Program-made: the position numbers and the translations under genes
Assembly: GCF_945952095.1 (NCBI RefSeq)
Contig: NZ_CAMFHL010000008.1
Location: 1 to 64,000, forward strand
Reading direction: 5' to 3'
Source of the DNA: an uncultured Arsenicibacter sp.
Lineage (GTDB): Bacteria > Bacteroidota > Bacteroidia > Cytophagales > Spirosomataceae
Length of the DNA: 64,000 nucleotides
Notes under the pieces: model-generated
Told to the model about the DNA's origin: nothing
Database searches by the model: none
Seen by the model: only the letters and a program-made list of their open reading frames with translations
Part shown: positions 9,571-19,600 of the stretch, piece by piece
How positions within the stretch are numbered: position 1 is the stretch's first letter
How the letters are laid out: each line of letters starts with the position of its first letter

Positions 9571-10338
9571 TCATCCCTCAAACCAATCCCGGAAAACCGG
9601 TGCTTTTTCCTTACTGATGATAATTTCGGCCGTACAGGGTTTGTGGAGCGTCAGGAGCAGTTTGCCGCTGTAATGTGGCTGATAACCCGCAATAGCCTCC
9701 AGGTTGACGAGGTATTGGCGGTTGGCGCGAAAGAAAACGGCCGGATCAGTAAGGTCTTCCAGCTCATCTAAGGTGTTGTAATCCGTAATCAGTTTCTGGC
9801 CTTCGGTCGTGTGGAGGTAAATCACTTCATCGCGACAGAAACAGGCCACTTTTTCCTGCGCAACCGGCACAATCTGCCGCAGGTAATGGGCCGTAAACCG
9901 GCGCTTGTATTTGCGCGTCGTCCCTTCCGTTGATAAATCGGCCAGAAACTCGCGGAACTGCTGCTTAAAACTCTGCCCGTCGGGTTGCCAGCGATGAAAC
10001 TTGGCAAAAGCAGCCTGCAACTCTTCCGGATCAATTGGTTTCAGCAAGTAGTCGATGCTGTTCAGTTTAAAGGCGCGGATGGCATACTCGTCGTAGGCGG
10101 TTGTGAAAATGACCGGACAGGCCATGTCCGCCTGCTGAAAAATATCAAAGCTCACACCGTCGGCCAGCTGAATGTCGGACACAATCAGGTCGGGGGACGG
10201 TTGCGTTTGCAGAAAGGTACAGGTTTCGGCCACGCTCGCCAGCGGCCCGGTGATTGTGGCGTCCGGCTCCAGTTTCCGCACCATTTTCTCCAGCGTTTTG
10301 GCTACCAACGGCTCGTCTTCAATCAGCAGAATGGTCAT
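9571..10338 (-). CDS. LytTR-family response regulator
   Basis: The product has 255 residues. The receiver domain (about 1-120) starts with MTILLIEDEP. The predicted phospho-acceptor is Asp55 (LIVSDIQLADG), and the conserved Lys-Pro is in YLLKPIDPEEL. The LytTR domain (about 150-255) has VACFCRDEVIYLHT, FFRANRQYLVNLEAI and LLLTLHKP. The ATG at 10338 is preferred over a TTG two codons earlier. Its natural partner is the LytS-type kinase at 10941-11996 on the same strand, but a convergent DUF2383 gene lies between them. By context it probably controls the efflux operon that ends in that kinase. Confidence 0.92.
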   Translation of the reverse strand: MTILLIEDEPLVAKTLEKMVRKLEPDATITGPLASVAETCTFLQTQPSPDLIVSDIQLADGVSFDIFQQADMACPVIFTTAYDEYAIRAFKLNSIDYLLKPIDPEELQAAFAKFHRWQPDGQSFKQQFREFLADLSTEGTTRKYKRRFTAHYLRQIVPVAQEKVACFCRDEVIYLHTTEGQKLITDYNTLDELEDLTDPAVFFRANRQYLVNLEAIAGYQPHYSGKLLLTLHKPCTAEIIISKEKAPVFRDWFEG

Positions 10339-10432
10339 AATCAAGCTACCCCGGAAGGCTGAATTAATACAAAATTCATAAACAATCGGTCGTTGGGTGT
10401 GTTATTAACCATAAACTCAACAACACAGTAAA

Positions 10433-10951
10433 ATGAAAAACAGCGATATCGTTGATGCACTGAACGAACTGGTGAAAATCAACAACGACCGTATTCAAGG
10501 CTACGAAAAAGCAATCGAAGACAACGAAGATCAGGGCCTCGACGACCTTTTCCGCCACTACGTTATCCAGAGTCAGAATTTCCGCAGCCAGCTTGCCGAC
10601 CACATTGTCCGGATCGACGGCACTGCGGTTTCAGACGCAACGTCAACCGACTTCAGCAGCAAAATCCACCGTGCGTGGATCGACATTAAGGCATCATTGA
10701 CCGGCAAGGACAAGGATACCATCCTGAGCTCAGTCGAATTCGGCGAAAATGCAGCGATTGAAGCCTATAAGGATTCTATCGAAAACGAGCATTTACCAGC
10801 CTATATCAAGGAAGGTGTGGACAAGCAGGTGACTGAACTTGAAGCGGCTTACGGTAAAATTTCGGCGCTGCACGCATGGCATTTCCTCGTTGTGTCCTTT
10901 TTTTTCTGTCATCCCTCCTGCCGCGGGGATGACAGAAAAATTACACATTAA
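10433..10951 (+). CDS. DUF2383 (PA2169-type) ferritin-like four-helix protein with altered C-terminus
   Basis: The product has 172 residues. Residues 1 to about 148 match the PA2169/YciE-like helical family: NDIVDALNELVKINNDRIQGYEKAI-type start (here broken as DIVDALNELVKINNDR and QGYEKAIEDNED), HYVIQSQNFRSQLADHI and EFGENAAIEAYKDSIEN. Such proteins have a ferritin-like fold and are often stress-induced; their function is unsettled. The end is odd. After KISALHA the frame runs into a hairpin at 10901-10940 and adds about 22 unrelated residues (VSFFFCHPSCRGDDRKITH), while family members usually stop soon after the last helix. It also overlaps the convergent kinase gene by 11 bp. Confidence 0.8.
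   Translation: MKNSDIVDALNELVKINNDRIQGYEKAIEDNEDQGLDDLFRHYVIQSQNFRSQLADHIVRIDGTAVSDATSTDFSSKIHRAWIDIKASLTGKDKDTILSSVEFGENAAIEAYKDSIENEHLPAYIKEGVDKQVTELEAAYGKISALHAWHFLVVSFFFCHPSCRGDDRKITH
10901..10940. terminator. Bidirectional terminator or REP-like hairpin
   Basis: Inverted repeat with 15-bp arms (tttttctgtcatccc) and a 10-nt loop, flanked by T-runs on both strands. It could end transcription of both the DUF2383 gene and the convergent kinase. The core gtcatccc...gggatgac looks like a mobile palindrome more than a simple terminator. It lies inside the DUF2383 reading frame. Confidence 0.65.
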
Positions 10952-11996
10952 CCACCGGCCGCCCCGTTTCCTGTCCGACTGCCAGCAACGGAATCCGGAC
11001 GCAGAACGTCTCCTCCTCTTCTACAATCTCAACCGGCTGCGTACTCAGAAAACCGTACAGGTGTTTCAGGTTGGCCAGCCCCTCCCCGTTTGATGTATCC
11101 ACACGCCCTTTACGGCGCAGGGTATTACTAACCGACAAATAGCCATCATCAACCCCTATCCGGATTGTCAGCGGATACTTATCGCTGATGACATTGTGTT
11201 TAATCGCATTTTCGATCAGGACCTGTAACGTTACCGGGACAATGCCGGCATCCATGGCTTCGTCAGTTAGTGCAAATTCTACCTGAAAGGCTCCGTCGAA
11301 ACGGGTTTTCAGCAGCGATACGTAAATGCGGATAAAACCCACTTCGTCCTCCAACGCGACCACTGCCTTATTTTTATGTTGTAACACATAGCGGAACACC
11401 TTCGATAACTGCCGCAGAAACTGCCGCGCCAGTGCCGGGTCGTCCTCGATCAGACCATCCAGCGACGAGAGGCTGTTGAACAGAAAATGCGGATTCAGCT
11501 GATTGCGCAGATTATCATACTGCACCTGCGTTTTTTCTTTTTCCAGTTGTGCCGCCCGCAGTTCGTTTTCCTTCCAGCGGCGGAACAACTGCCACGCGAT
11601 CAGGCCAAGGCTTATAGCCATATTAGCCAGAAAGATTGCCATAGTAAACGTCACCAGTGTCAGGCGGTTCATCGAAAAACGCAGGGCAGGCAGCACATAG
11701 TTAATCATGATCAGGCCCGACACAAACAGAATGGTTTTCACCACCGTCCAGCCGCCGAAGAGTTGGGCCAGCAGCCGCCAGGTCACGTTTTTTTCAAACG
11801 GCAAACGGCGGTCCAGATACCTGTTGATCCGCAGATGAATGTACCAGATCAGGTTCAGCGCCAGAAACGACGTCATGAACAGGATACTGTTCTTTGCCCA
11901 GGTGATCTCCGGAATGATCCACAGGCGCAGCAGAACCCCTAACAGCGCAAACCAGAGAAAGACAATCTGTATGTATTTTGTGCTCCTGAAACTCAT
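10941..11996 (-). CDS. LytS-type sensor histidine kinase (His_kinase family)
   Basis: The product has 351 residues. Four hydrophobic segments occupy about residues 10-135 with no large sensor domain. A short coiled coil (LRAAQLEKEKTQVQYDNL) leads to the His_kinase box QLNPHFLFNSLSSL with phospho-acceptor His170. An ATP-binding domain follows, with LIENAIKHN and NGEGLANL. This is the family that pairs with LytTR regulators, and the regulator at 9571-10338 is the obvious partner. The ATG directly follows the stop codon of the ABC ATPase with no gap, so the kinase is the last gene of the efflux operon and may sense or control the export process. Confidence 0.92.
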   Translation of the reverse strand: MSFRSTKYIQIVFLWFALLGVLLRLWIIPEITWAKNSILFMTSFLALNLIWYIHLRINRYLDRRLPFEKNVTWRLLAQLFGGWTVVKTILFVSGLIMINYVLPALRFSMNRLTLVTFTMAIFLANMAISLGLIAWQLFRRWKENELRAAQLEKEKTQVQYDNLRNQLNPHFLFNSLSSLDGLIEDDPALARQFLRQLSKVFRYVLQHKNKAVVALEDEVGFIRIYVSLLKTRFDGAFQVEFALTDEAMDAGIVPVTLQVLIENAIKHNVISDKYPLTIRIGVDDGYLSVSNTLRRKGRVDTSNGEGLANLKHLYGFLSTQPVEIVEEEETFCVRIPLLAVGQETGRPVVNV

Positions 11997-12671
11997 CTAT
12001 TGCCTGATAATCATGCCATCGCTCATTTCAATCACCCGGTCGCAGCCGGCGGCAAAGTCCGGATCATGCGTTACGGCGATAATCGTCTGCCCCATACCGG
12101 CCAGCTCCTTAAAGATATGAAATACATTTTCGGTATTCGCACGGTCCAGGTTACCGGTTGGTTCGTCGCCCATGATAATGGTCGGGTCGTTGATCATGGC
12201 TCGGGCAATGGCCACGCGCTGCTGCTGCCCGCCAGACAGCTTACTCGCCGGTTTGCGGGCAAAGTCGGCCATGCCGATCAGTCGGAGCTTTTCCATCGCC
12301 CGTTCCTCCACTTCCTTTTCGCTGTAACGGCCTAGTTTCAGGCCCGGCAGCATTACGTTTTGCAGGGCGCTGAATTCGGGCAGCAGAAAGTGAAACTGAA
12401 AAACAAAGCCCAGATGTTCGTTGCGGAAGTGCGACAGATAATCCTGGCTACGGCCCGTCAGCGGGGTTTCTGCCATTTCAATGGCACCTTCGTATTCCGT
12501 ATCCATCGTCGATAACAGGTACAGCAACGTTGATTTGCCGCAACCCGACTTACCGATTATCGACAGAAACTCGCCTTTTTTCACGTCAAAGGTCACGTCT
12601 TTCAGCACCTGAAATTTCTCAGGGTCGTAAAAGTACTTGTTGAGGTGGACGGCTTTTAATACTGTTTCCAT
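11997..12671 (-). CDS. ABC transporter ATP-binding protein (LolD/MacB class)
   Basis: The product has 224 residues. It has Walker A (GKSGCGKSTLLYLL), Q-loop (FVFQFHFLLPEF), signature (LSGGQQQRVAIARAM), Walker B with Glu (TIIMGDEPTGNLD) and the switch His (IAVTHDPDFA). The sequence class is that of MacB/LolD/FtsE ATPases, which drive mechanotransmission by FtsX-like permeases rather than classical substrate channelling. It is encoded 6 bp after the permease and directly before the kinase gene. Confidence 0.94.
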   Translation of the reverse strand: METVLKAVHLNKYFYDPEKFQVLKDVTFDVKKGEFLSIIGKSGCGKSTLLYLLSTMDTEYEGAIEMAETPLTGRSQDYLSHFRNEHLGFVFQFHFLLPEFSALQNVMLPGLKLGRYSEKEVEERAMEKLRLIGMADFARKPASKLSGGQQQRVAIARAMINDPTIIMGDEPTGNLDRANTENVFHIFKELAGMGQTIIAVTHDPDFAAGCDRVIEMSDGMIIRQ

Positions 12672-12677
12672 GTTTTT

Positions 12678-13928
12678 TTACCCGCGTAAAATGGCAACCG
12701 GATCAACTTTTGAGGCCTTGCGCGACGGGAAAAATCCCGCCAGAACAGTAGTCGTCACGCCGAAGCCCAGTCCCATGAGGTAGTATTTGGCGGCAAAAAT
12801 GACCGGGAATGTTTTCAGGCTCAGCACATCACCGGCATCAAACGGCATAATCGACAGCATATAGCTCAGCCCGAAGCCAATCAGCAGACCAAGGATTCCC
12901 CCCGAAATACCGATGAAAATGGCCTGTAACAGAAAAATGGCGACAATGTCTTTCCCGTCGAAACCGGTGGCTTTCAGAATCGCAATATCCTTGATCTTGT
13001 TCATCACGGTCATGTTCATGATGTTGTAAATCCCGAAACCGGCCACAACCAGCAGCGTAAAAGACACGACAAACGTCATGACATTCCGGATGTTTTCGCC
13101 GGCCAGAATCGCCTGATTGGCCGTTGCCCAGTCTTCGGTATGGTAGCCGTATGTGGCATACAGTCGTTTCCCGAATGGAATGGCCTGCAATGGGTCGTTC
13201 ATCTTGATGTGAATATCAGTGATATAGCCGGGGTCCTTTTGCAGCATTTCCTGCACGGTCGAGATATTGGCGTAACTCTTGATGTTATCGACCGTCCCGA
13301 TACCGAAGCTGAACGTCCCGACCACCCGCAGAATCCGGTTGGTACCCAGCGGTGTCGTCACACTTACCTTATCACCGACCCGTACGTTCAGCTTCCGGGC
13401 AAGGGTAGCGCCCATGATCAACCCGTCAGGATTGCTCTGTAATGTCCGCAAACTGCCCGATTTCAGCCGGGAATTGAGGTTATACAACCGGTTTTCACGC
13501 TCGATATCAACTCCCGCCACCGTTCCGGAAATCTGGATCGGACCGTTATTGAAAAACACCTGGGTCGATAGCTGGAAAGAGACACCCAGCACACCGGCCT
13601 CTTTCTCAATGCGTTCAGCAATGGTGATGCCGTTTTTCAGCCGCGACAACTCATCCTTAGGCTTCTGGTGGTAAACTACGTTGAACCCTTTAGGATTCAG
13701 CTCATCAATCAGGCCCGGCCGCTGTGTATTAACCTCGTTATACATCCGGACGTGCGGACTAGCATCGAGTGCCGAATCTTCCAGAAACTGATTTACGCCC
13801 TGCATGAACGAAATCATAGTGATAAACATGGCAATCCCGAACGTAACGCCCAGCATCGCCACCAGTGTCTGCTTTTTCTTGGCCAGCAAATGCGTCTTCG
13901 CAATCTCCGCCGCAATGTGTAGGTTCAT
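12678..13928 (-). CDS. ABC transporter permease (FtsX/MacB family)
   Basis: The product has 416 residues. One N-terminal membrane helix (about 18-45) is followed by a periplasmic MacB_PCD-like domain of about 230 residues. An FtsX domain with three C-terminal helices comes last; TVMNKIKDIAILKATGFDGK marks the coupling region and DPVAILRG the typical end. With the ATPase, the HlyD-like adaptor and the TolC-like channel encoded in the same operon, it should form a tripartite MacAB-TolC-type exporter. The substrate is not evident; macrolides, peptides or lipids are all possible. Confidence 0.92.
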   Translation of the reverse strand: MNLHIAAEIAKTHLLAKKKQTLVAMLGVTFGIAMFITMISFMQGVNQFLEDSALDASPHVRMYNEVNTQRPGLIDELNPKGFNVVYHQKPKDELSRLKNGITIAERIEKEAGVLGVSFQLSTQVFFNNGPIQISGTVAGVDIERENRLYNLNSRLKSGSLRTLQSNPDGLIMGATLARKLNVRVGDKVSVTTPLGTNRILRVVGTFSFGIGTVDNIKSYANISTVQEMLQKDPGYITDIHIKMNDPLQAIPFGKRLYATYGYHTEDWATANQAILAGENIRNVMTFVVSFTLLVVAGFGIYNIMNMTVMNKIKDIAILKATGFDGKDIVAIFLLQAIFIGISGGILGLLIGFGLSYMLSIMPFDAGDVLSLKTFPVIFAAKYYLMGLGFGVTTTVLAGFFPSRKASKVDPVAILRG

Positions 13929-13933
13929 TTTTT

Positions 13934-14094
13934 AAAGAGCGAAAGAGTGAATGAGTGAAAGAGTGTGTTGCCAGCACAAAAACATGAAAGAATATGCTGT
14001 ACGGGCAAGATGACTACAGTAGTCACTGAACATAGTAATTTTCCAGTCTATTAGCGCCACGGCGGTTCGCTCTTTCACTCTTTCATTCTTTCAC
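13934..14094. repeat. Inverted array of GAAAGAGT-type repeats
   Basis: The left side (13934-13966) runs as aaagagcgaaagagtgaa plus similar units. The right side (14068-14094) is its imperfect inverse (cgctctttcactctttc and on). A small palindrome, tgactac/gtagtca, lies between them at 14011-14025. The right part overlaps the 3' end of the adaptor gene and supplies its stop codon. A second array of the same kind is at 46207-46345. Confidence 0.75.
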
Positions 14095-15216
14095 AATTAA
14101 TTTCGTCTCCTTCGTCAGTCCCCCCTTTACCTCGACAAGATCAAAGTTTTCGGCGCCTTTTTGGAAGCGAACCTTCTTTTGCTCCTTGCCTTCTTCGACC
14201 CAGACACTGTCGTTACCGAATACATAGGATTTCGGGATGGTCAGCACCTTCCGGTTCCGGCTGATAATGATGTTGGCTTCCAGAGTCAGGCCGTAGTAAG
14301 AGGCAGGGCGTTCGCCGGTAAACTCCGCATCGACGCGAAATGACTGATCGGCACGGTTGAGCTTCGGATAAATTTTACTGATCCGTGCCTTAAAGAATTT
14401 GTCAGGATAGACATCGGTTTTGATCATCACCTCCTGCCCCACCCGGATCCGGCTGAAATCGCTTTCATCAACGGCCAACTGCGCATACAGGTTATCACCA
14501 CTCCCGACCAGCGCCAGCGGATCGCCGGGACGCACAACTTCGCCGGGGTCTTTGTAGACGTCATACACCTTACCGCTTACGAAACTCTGTACCTGCGTAT
14601 TCCGGCCCGCCTCCTGCGATGCCACCAGCTGACTCCGGTTATTGTCTACCTCTACTTTCAGCTGGTTACGGGTTCGTTGTAATGTATTCAGCTGCGCCCG
14701 CAGGTTGTTTTTCGACACGGTAAAGTTCAGTTCCGAGCGCTCCACCTCGACCCGCGATGTGGCGTTCTGTGCGTACAGATCGCGGAAGCGTACGTAGTTC
14801 ACCGAGTCGTTCTGCAGGCGGGTGCGGGCGTTACGGACCTGTGCTTCCAGCTCTGCCAGTACCGGTGAACCGGCATCCAGATTGGCCTGAGACTGCCGCA
14901 ACACACTCGACGCCGCCTGCTGACGGGCAGCGGCCGATGCATTTTCGAGCGTAAATAAGAGCTGTCCTTTATGCACCGAATCGCCTTCGTTGATAAGCCG
15001 CTGCTCAATAATACCCTGAGCATCTGCCGTAACGGTATACTCGCCGCGGGGCAGCACCGAACCGGATGCATAGACAGCTTCTGTTAAATCCTGATAGGTT
15101 GGCGACGTTCCTTCCGGCCCTTTTTTACAGGAAACCGAAAGGAGCATAAGCGCCGGAACAAGAAAGGCGGTACTACCGGCTGGCAGCAGACGGCCGGTCA
15201 GACGTTTACTTTCCAT
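14083..15216 (-). CDS. HlyD/MacA-like periplasmic adaptor lipoprotein of the efflux pump
   Basis: The product has 377 residues. A lipoprotein signal peptide ends in the lipobox LSVSC (Cys30). A biotinyl-lipoyl-like half (EYTVTADAQGIIEQRLINEG, VHKGQLLFTLEN) flanks a coiled-coil hairpin (about 85-190, rich in Gln/Arg/Leu), followed by beta-barrel domains (GKVYDVYKDPGEVVRPGDPL, VMIKTDVYPDKFFKARI). It bridges the inner-membrane ABC transporter and the TolC channel. The ATG at 15216 is chosen because it precedes a good lipoprotein signal; the longer frame would read through the TolC gene. It overlaps tolC by 11 bp, which suggests translational coupling. The last codons (KE, stop TGA) lie in the GAAAGAGT repeat. 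Confidence 0.9.
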   Translation of the reverse strand: MESKRLTGRLLPAGSTAFLVPALMLLSVSCKKGPEGTSPTYQDLTEAVYASGSVLPRGEYTVTADAQGIIEQRLINEGDSVHKGQLLFTLENASAAARQQAASSVLRQSQANLDAGSPVLAELEAQVRNARTRLQNDSVNYVRFRDLYAQNATSRVEVERSELNFTVSKNNLRAQLNTLQRTRNQLKVEVDNNRSQLVASQEAGRNTQVQSFVSGKVYDVYKDPGEVVRPGDPLALVGSGDNLYAQLAVDESDFSRIRVGQEVMIKTDVYPDKFFKARISKIYPKLNRADQSFRVDAEFTGERPASYYGLTLEANIIISRNRKVLTIPKSYVFGNDSVWVEEGKEQKKVRFQKGAENFDLVEVKGGLTKETKLIVKE

Positions 15217-16516
15217 GGCGAATCTGTAGAATGGTCTGATTGATAAATGCGTTTGAGACGTTGGTGAGGTACCGGTTCTGTGCCGCCAGGGCATCGTTAA
15301 AAACACTGAGGTACTGATCGTACGCAAACAGCCCGGACCGGTATTTCACGAGTGCAATCTGCACATTCTGCTGGCTGAGTTCGTAATTTTGCCGGTTCAG
15401 GTCAAGGGATCGGACAGCCTGTCGGTAGGTGTTCTGTACATCGGTCTGATCAAGATCCTGTTTAATCTGCTCGTAAGCCAGTTCGGCCTCAGCCAGCTTT
15501 ATCCGCATCCGGGCCCGTCCGATGTTGCTGTCGCGCAACCCGCCCGAATACAGCGGCAGATTAAACTGGAGCCCCGCTACCCCGACTGCATACCAGGGCT
15601 GATTCAGGTTAAAAAAATCAAACTGCTTGCGCTGTGCCTGTTCGGCAAACCGCCCGTAGGCCGACAGTGTTGGCCACCGCAGGGCTTTTTCGCGGTCGAG
15701 TTGTAACCGGTAAAATGTCAGCTGTGATTCTTTGAGCACAACCTGAGGCCGCTTCTGACCCATACCAGCCCCGGGAACAACAGGCGTTGCCAACGGTTGC
15801 AACAAGCTTTCGGTTAAGGCCAGACTATCCGATAGGGCAAGTCCCAGCAGCACCTTGAGCTGATTCAGGTTGCGGGCAAACGCCAGTTCGTTTTGCTGCA
15901 GCACATCGGCGGTTGTCAGCTGCACGGAGCGGATGCGGTTGTATTCGAGGGGTTCAATCAGGCCCTTATCGAGCCGGTCGCGGGCAATCTGCATCAGTGT
16001 ATCGGCACTGGACAGGTTACGGCCCGTGATCTGAATCGCGGCGCGGGCCAGCAGTGTGGCATGATACACCCGTGCGGTCTGGGTGGAAACCTCATCCTGC
16101 AATACCAGATTCTGATCGTCCAGGATTTTGAGGTTCTGATCCGTAATAGCCAGGTCAACGCGGGTTGGCCGGTTCAGGAGCGGCATCGTGACCTCGGCTG
16201 TCGGGGTAAATACATACGGTACCCCAAACTGAATTTTCTGAAACTCGCCTGGCTTTCCGCCCAAAAATTCGGCAGGCAGCAGCTGCGTCGGCAAGGCATA
16301 GTTATAATCGAAGTTGGCATATACCCGCGCCTGTGGCAGTCGCGCGGCACGGGCAACGTCTTTTTGCTGCGCCTGTAACTGCCGGTTCTGCAGTGCATTC
16401 CGTACGTCCGGATTCCGGTTCCGGGCCAGCTCCAGCGCCTCCTGCACCGAAGCGACAACGGTTTGCCCCTGCGCCGACAGGCTACACAAGAGGCAAAATG
16501 TCAGTAATCGAACCAT
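15206..16516 (-). CDS. TolC-family outer-membrane efflux protein
   Basis: The product has 436 residues. A signal peptide (MVRLLTFCLLCSLSAQGQ) is followed by two OEP repeats with long alpha-helical stretches (SVQEALELARNRNPDV, NRQLQAQQKDVARAARLPQA in the first; LQFNLPLYSGGLRDSNIGRA in the second). It is the first gene of the five-gene efflux operon (tolC, adaptor, permease, ATPase, kinase). It forms the trimeric channel through the outer membrane. No promoter box was found in the 127 bp upstream. Confidence 0.92.
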   Translation of the reverse strand: MVRLLTFCLLCSLSAQGQTVVASVQEALELARNRNPDVRNALQNRQLQAQQKDVARAARLPQARVYANFDYNYALPTQLLPAEFLGGKPGEFQKIQFGVPYVFTPTAEVTMPLLNRPTRVDLAITDQNLKILDDQNLVLQDEVSTQTARVYHATLLARAAIQITGRNLSSADTLMQIARDRLDKGLIEPLEYNRIRSVQLTTADVLQQNELAFARNLNQLKVLLGLALSDSLALTESLLQPLATPVVPGAGMGQKRPQVVLKESQLTFYRLQLDREKALRWPTLSAYGRFAEQAQRKQFDFFNLNQPWYAVGVAGLQFNLPLYSGGLRDSNIGRARMRIKLAEAELAYEQIKQDLDQTDVQNTYRQAVRSLDLNRQNYELSQQNVQIALVKYRSGLFAYDQYLSVFNDALAAQNRYLTNVSNAFINQTILQIRHGK

Positions 16517-16643
16517 CTTTCGTCAGTAGCTGATTGAATGGCTCAAAACAACAAGCCACCGCGCATTTCCCTGCTGACGAATCTCATAAAGCAGACAAAA
16601 AACAGTCCGAAACCGACGTGACTCCGCTTAAAGTTTTTTATGG

Positions 16644-19600
16644 CTACTGTACACCCGGCTGCTTGTAGGGCAACACCATATGAAAGGACGCCCCTTCGCC
16701 CTCAACCGATTCAGCATGGATTTCGCCCTGGTGATTCATCACAATCCGGTGGCAGAGCGCCAGCCCGATACCGGTTCCTTCATACTGCTGTTTGCCGTGC
16801 AGCCGCTGGAAGAGCCCGAAAATCTGTTGCGCATAGGCCGGATTAAAGCCAATGCCATTATCGGTCACCGAAATCCGGCAATGCTCATTACCCTGAAACA
16901 GAAACGGATAGTCTGCCTGTTCGGCCGCCGTGAGCGTTACCATACTGATTTTCACTACGGGCGGTACCGACGGTTTTGCAAACTTGAGCGCATTGCCGAT
17001 CAGGTTATAAAACAGCTGGTACATCTGCAACGGTATAGCCTCAACCGGACTAAGTTCACTGACCTCAATCACTCCCTGTTTACGGCTGATTAACAGCTCC
17101 AGGTCTTTCTGAACCTCACGGATCACCTGGTCAAGATCAACCTGTTCATACGTACCCACCTGTAACTGACTCGTCCGCGAAAACTCCAGAATATTTCTGA
17201 TCAGCAGCGACATACGACTGGCGGAAGACTGCATCCGGCCCAGTATCTGCAATCCGCGGCTGTCCAGTGCGCTGCCGTACTCTTCTTCCAGAATACTGCC
17301 GAAGGCCTGTACTTTCCGGAGTGGCTCCTGCAAATCGTGGGAGGCAATGTAGGCAAAACGCTCCAGCTCCTGGTTGGTTTGCTGCAACGATGCGTTAAGC
17401 TTCCGCAGCTCTCTGGTCCGCAGATCCACCTGCCGTTCCAGCTCCTGCTCCGTCATCTTACGGGCGGTAATATCCTGTGCCGTTCCGCGCAGCAACACCG
17501 GCTCGCCCTCGGCATTGAGCGTCACCCTGCCCTGTGCACTGATAATCCGTTTCCGGCCGGTAATCAGGTTCCGGATCGTGTATTCTTCCTCATACTTGCC
17601 ATCCGGGCCGATCCGGAACGCCCGGGTGGCCGATTTAATCAGCCGCTCCCGGTCCAGTACGTCAACCGCCTGCTCGATGGCCGCCAGGGGTGCATAGTTT
17701 CCGGGCAGTCCGTACCAGTCGACCATACGGTCTGAGAAGTAGAGTGTATGGGTTTTCGCATCCATCCACCACGTTCCCAGTTCAGCCAGCTCGATGGCTC
17801 CCCGAAGCACTTCCTCTGCCTCAGCAATCTTCTGCCGCGCCCGGACACGGCTGGTAATATCCACGGCCATCACCAGAATGGCATAGATGTATCCCTGTTC
17901 GTCGGGCAATGGCTTATAGGTCACATTGACGTAGCCGGTATGCCCTTTGCCATCCCGTACCTGTTCGAGTTTCTGCTCCTCAATATGAACGACTTCGCCC
18001 GATGCATAGGCCCTGGCCAATGTCGAAAACAGGTCCTGATGGGTATCCACCGGCAAATAGCCGCTCAGCTTCTGACCTGTCACATCGTCCGGCAGCTGCC
18101 ACATAGCCAGCAGTTTTTCGTTAGCCGACTCCACCACAAACGCCTCGCCCCGTAACAGGCCGATAGCCACCGGGGCCTGTGCGATCATGTCACGGAACCG
18201 GCGTTCGCTTTCCAGAATGCTTTTTTGTGCCGCCTTTTCCGGTCGCAGATCCCGCACCACCGATGCCCGCCCAATGGGTTTCCCCGTTACCGGGTCGGTG
18301 ATAACCAGCATGGTTCCGTGTACCGGAATGGCCTCGCCCGTTTTAAAATGACGGTACAGTACCTCCCCCGACCAGCGGTTAGTTGCCAGCAGGCTCGGTG
18401 CGATCTGCGGAATCACCCGGTCAATTTCTTCCGGCATCAGGTAATCAATATTCCGGCGTCTGGCCTCCTCCGGGCTATCGAGGCCGACCATCCGCTGCCC
18501 GGCCGCGTTCAGGTACGTCACCTGCCCGTTCCAGTCCGACAGCACAATGAAGTCCGAGCTGTTTTCGACCAGAAACAGCAGTTTGCGCTGCTCTTCGCTT
18601 TGCTTTTTCTCCCCGGTGATGTCACGCAGAATCGAGAAAATGCTGTCCAGTTCGCCGGTATCGGTATAGATCAGGGTAACATGGTGGTTGATCCAGATCA
18701 TTTCCCCGCTTTTACGGATATACCGGCTATCGATGGTAAAAGAACCGGCCTTCTGTTCAATTTTCTCCCTGAACAAGGCATTCTTCCGCGCAGCATCATC
18801 AGGATGGTTCAGGTCGGCATAACTGCCTTCATAAAGTTCTTCGGCAGTATAGCCCGTCATCCGGCAATACCCTTTATTGACCAGCAGAAATTTGCCCTGC
18901 GGGTCGCCGATCACTACGCCCACATCGGCATGGTCAAAGGCAACCTGGAACCGTTCTTCCACGCTTTTCAGGGCCGCCTCCCTGCGTTTTTCTTCCGTAA
19001 TATCGGCGGACATGCCGGTGAAATAATGCGCCTGACCGGCAGTATTAAAGTATGCCCGGCCAATCAGCCGGATCCAGCGCATCTTTCCGTCAACGGGGCT
19101 GGTGAGCCGGAACTCAATGACAGCGGGTTTATTCAGACTGGACCGGGGCGTCCGGGCCATGGCATCATAAATCGGTGCCCGGTCGTCGGCGTGAATCCAG
19201 TTCAGCATTTCCGTGAGTTTAGGCGACCGGTCGGGCCAGTGGTAAATGGCCTGGCAGCGCTCGTCAAGCTCCATGCGGTCTTCCAGCGCATAGACGCTCC
19301 ACACGCCCATCCCCGACGCTTCAATGGCCATATTGGCCCGCCGGATGCTGTTATCCCGATCCTGTTGCAGGCGCAGGTGGTCGGTTATATCCTGCATGGC
19401 CCCGACCATCCGGACCGGTTTTCCACCACGCCGGATCACATACCCCCGATCCTGAATATACGCATACGTGCCATCAGCCTTCCGGAAGCGGTATTCATCG
19501 CTCCATTGGGTATCGCCGCGGCTGATGGCTTTTTTCAGGTGAGCCACCACCTGTTTTTTATCGTCCGGGTGAATATAGTCTGACCACGAGTCAATGGGCT

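Noticed and set aside
18225..19583. A 452-residue plus-strand frame opposite the multi-PAS kinase
   Set aside because: It shows no domain logic, while the minus strand encodes clear PAS and kinase domains. Long antisense frames are common in this G+C-rich coding DNA.
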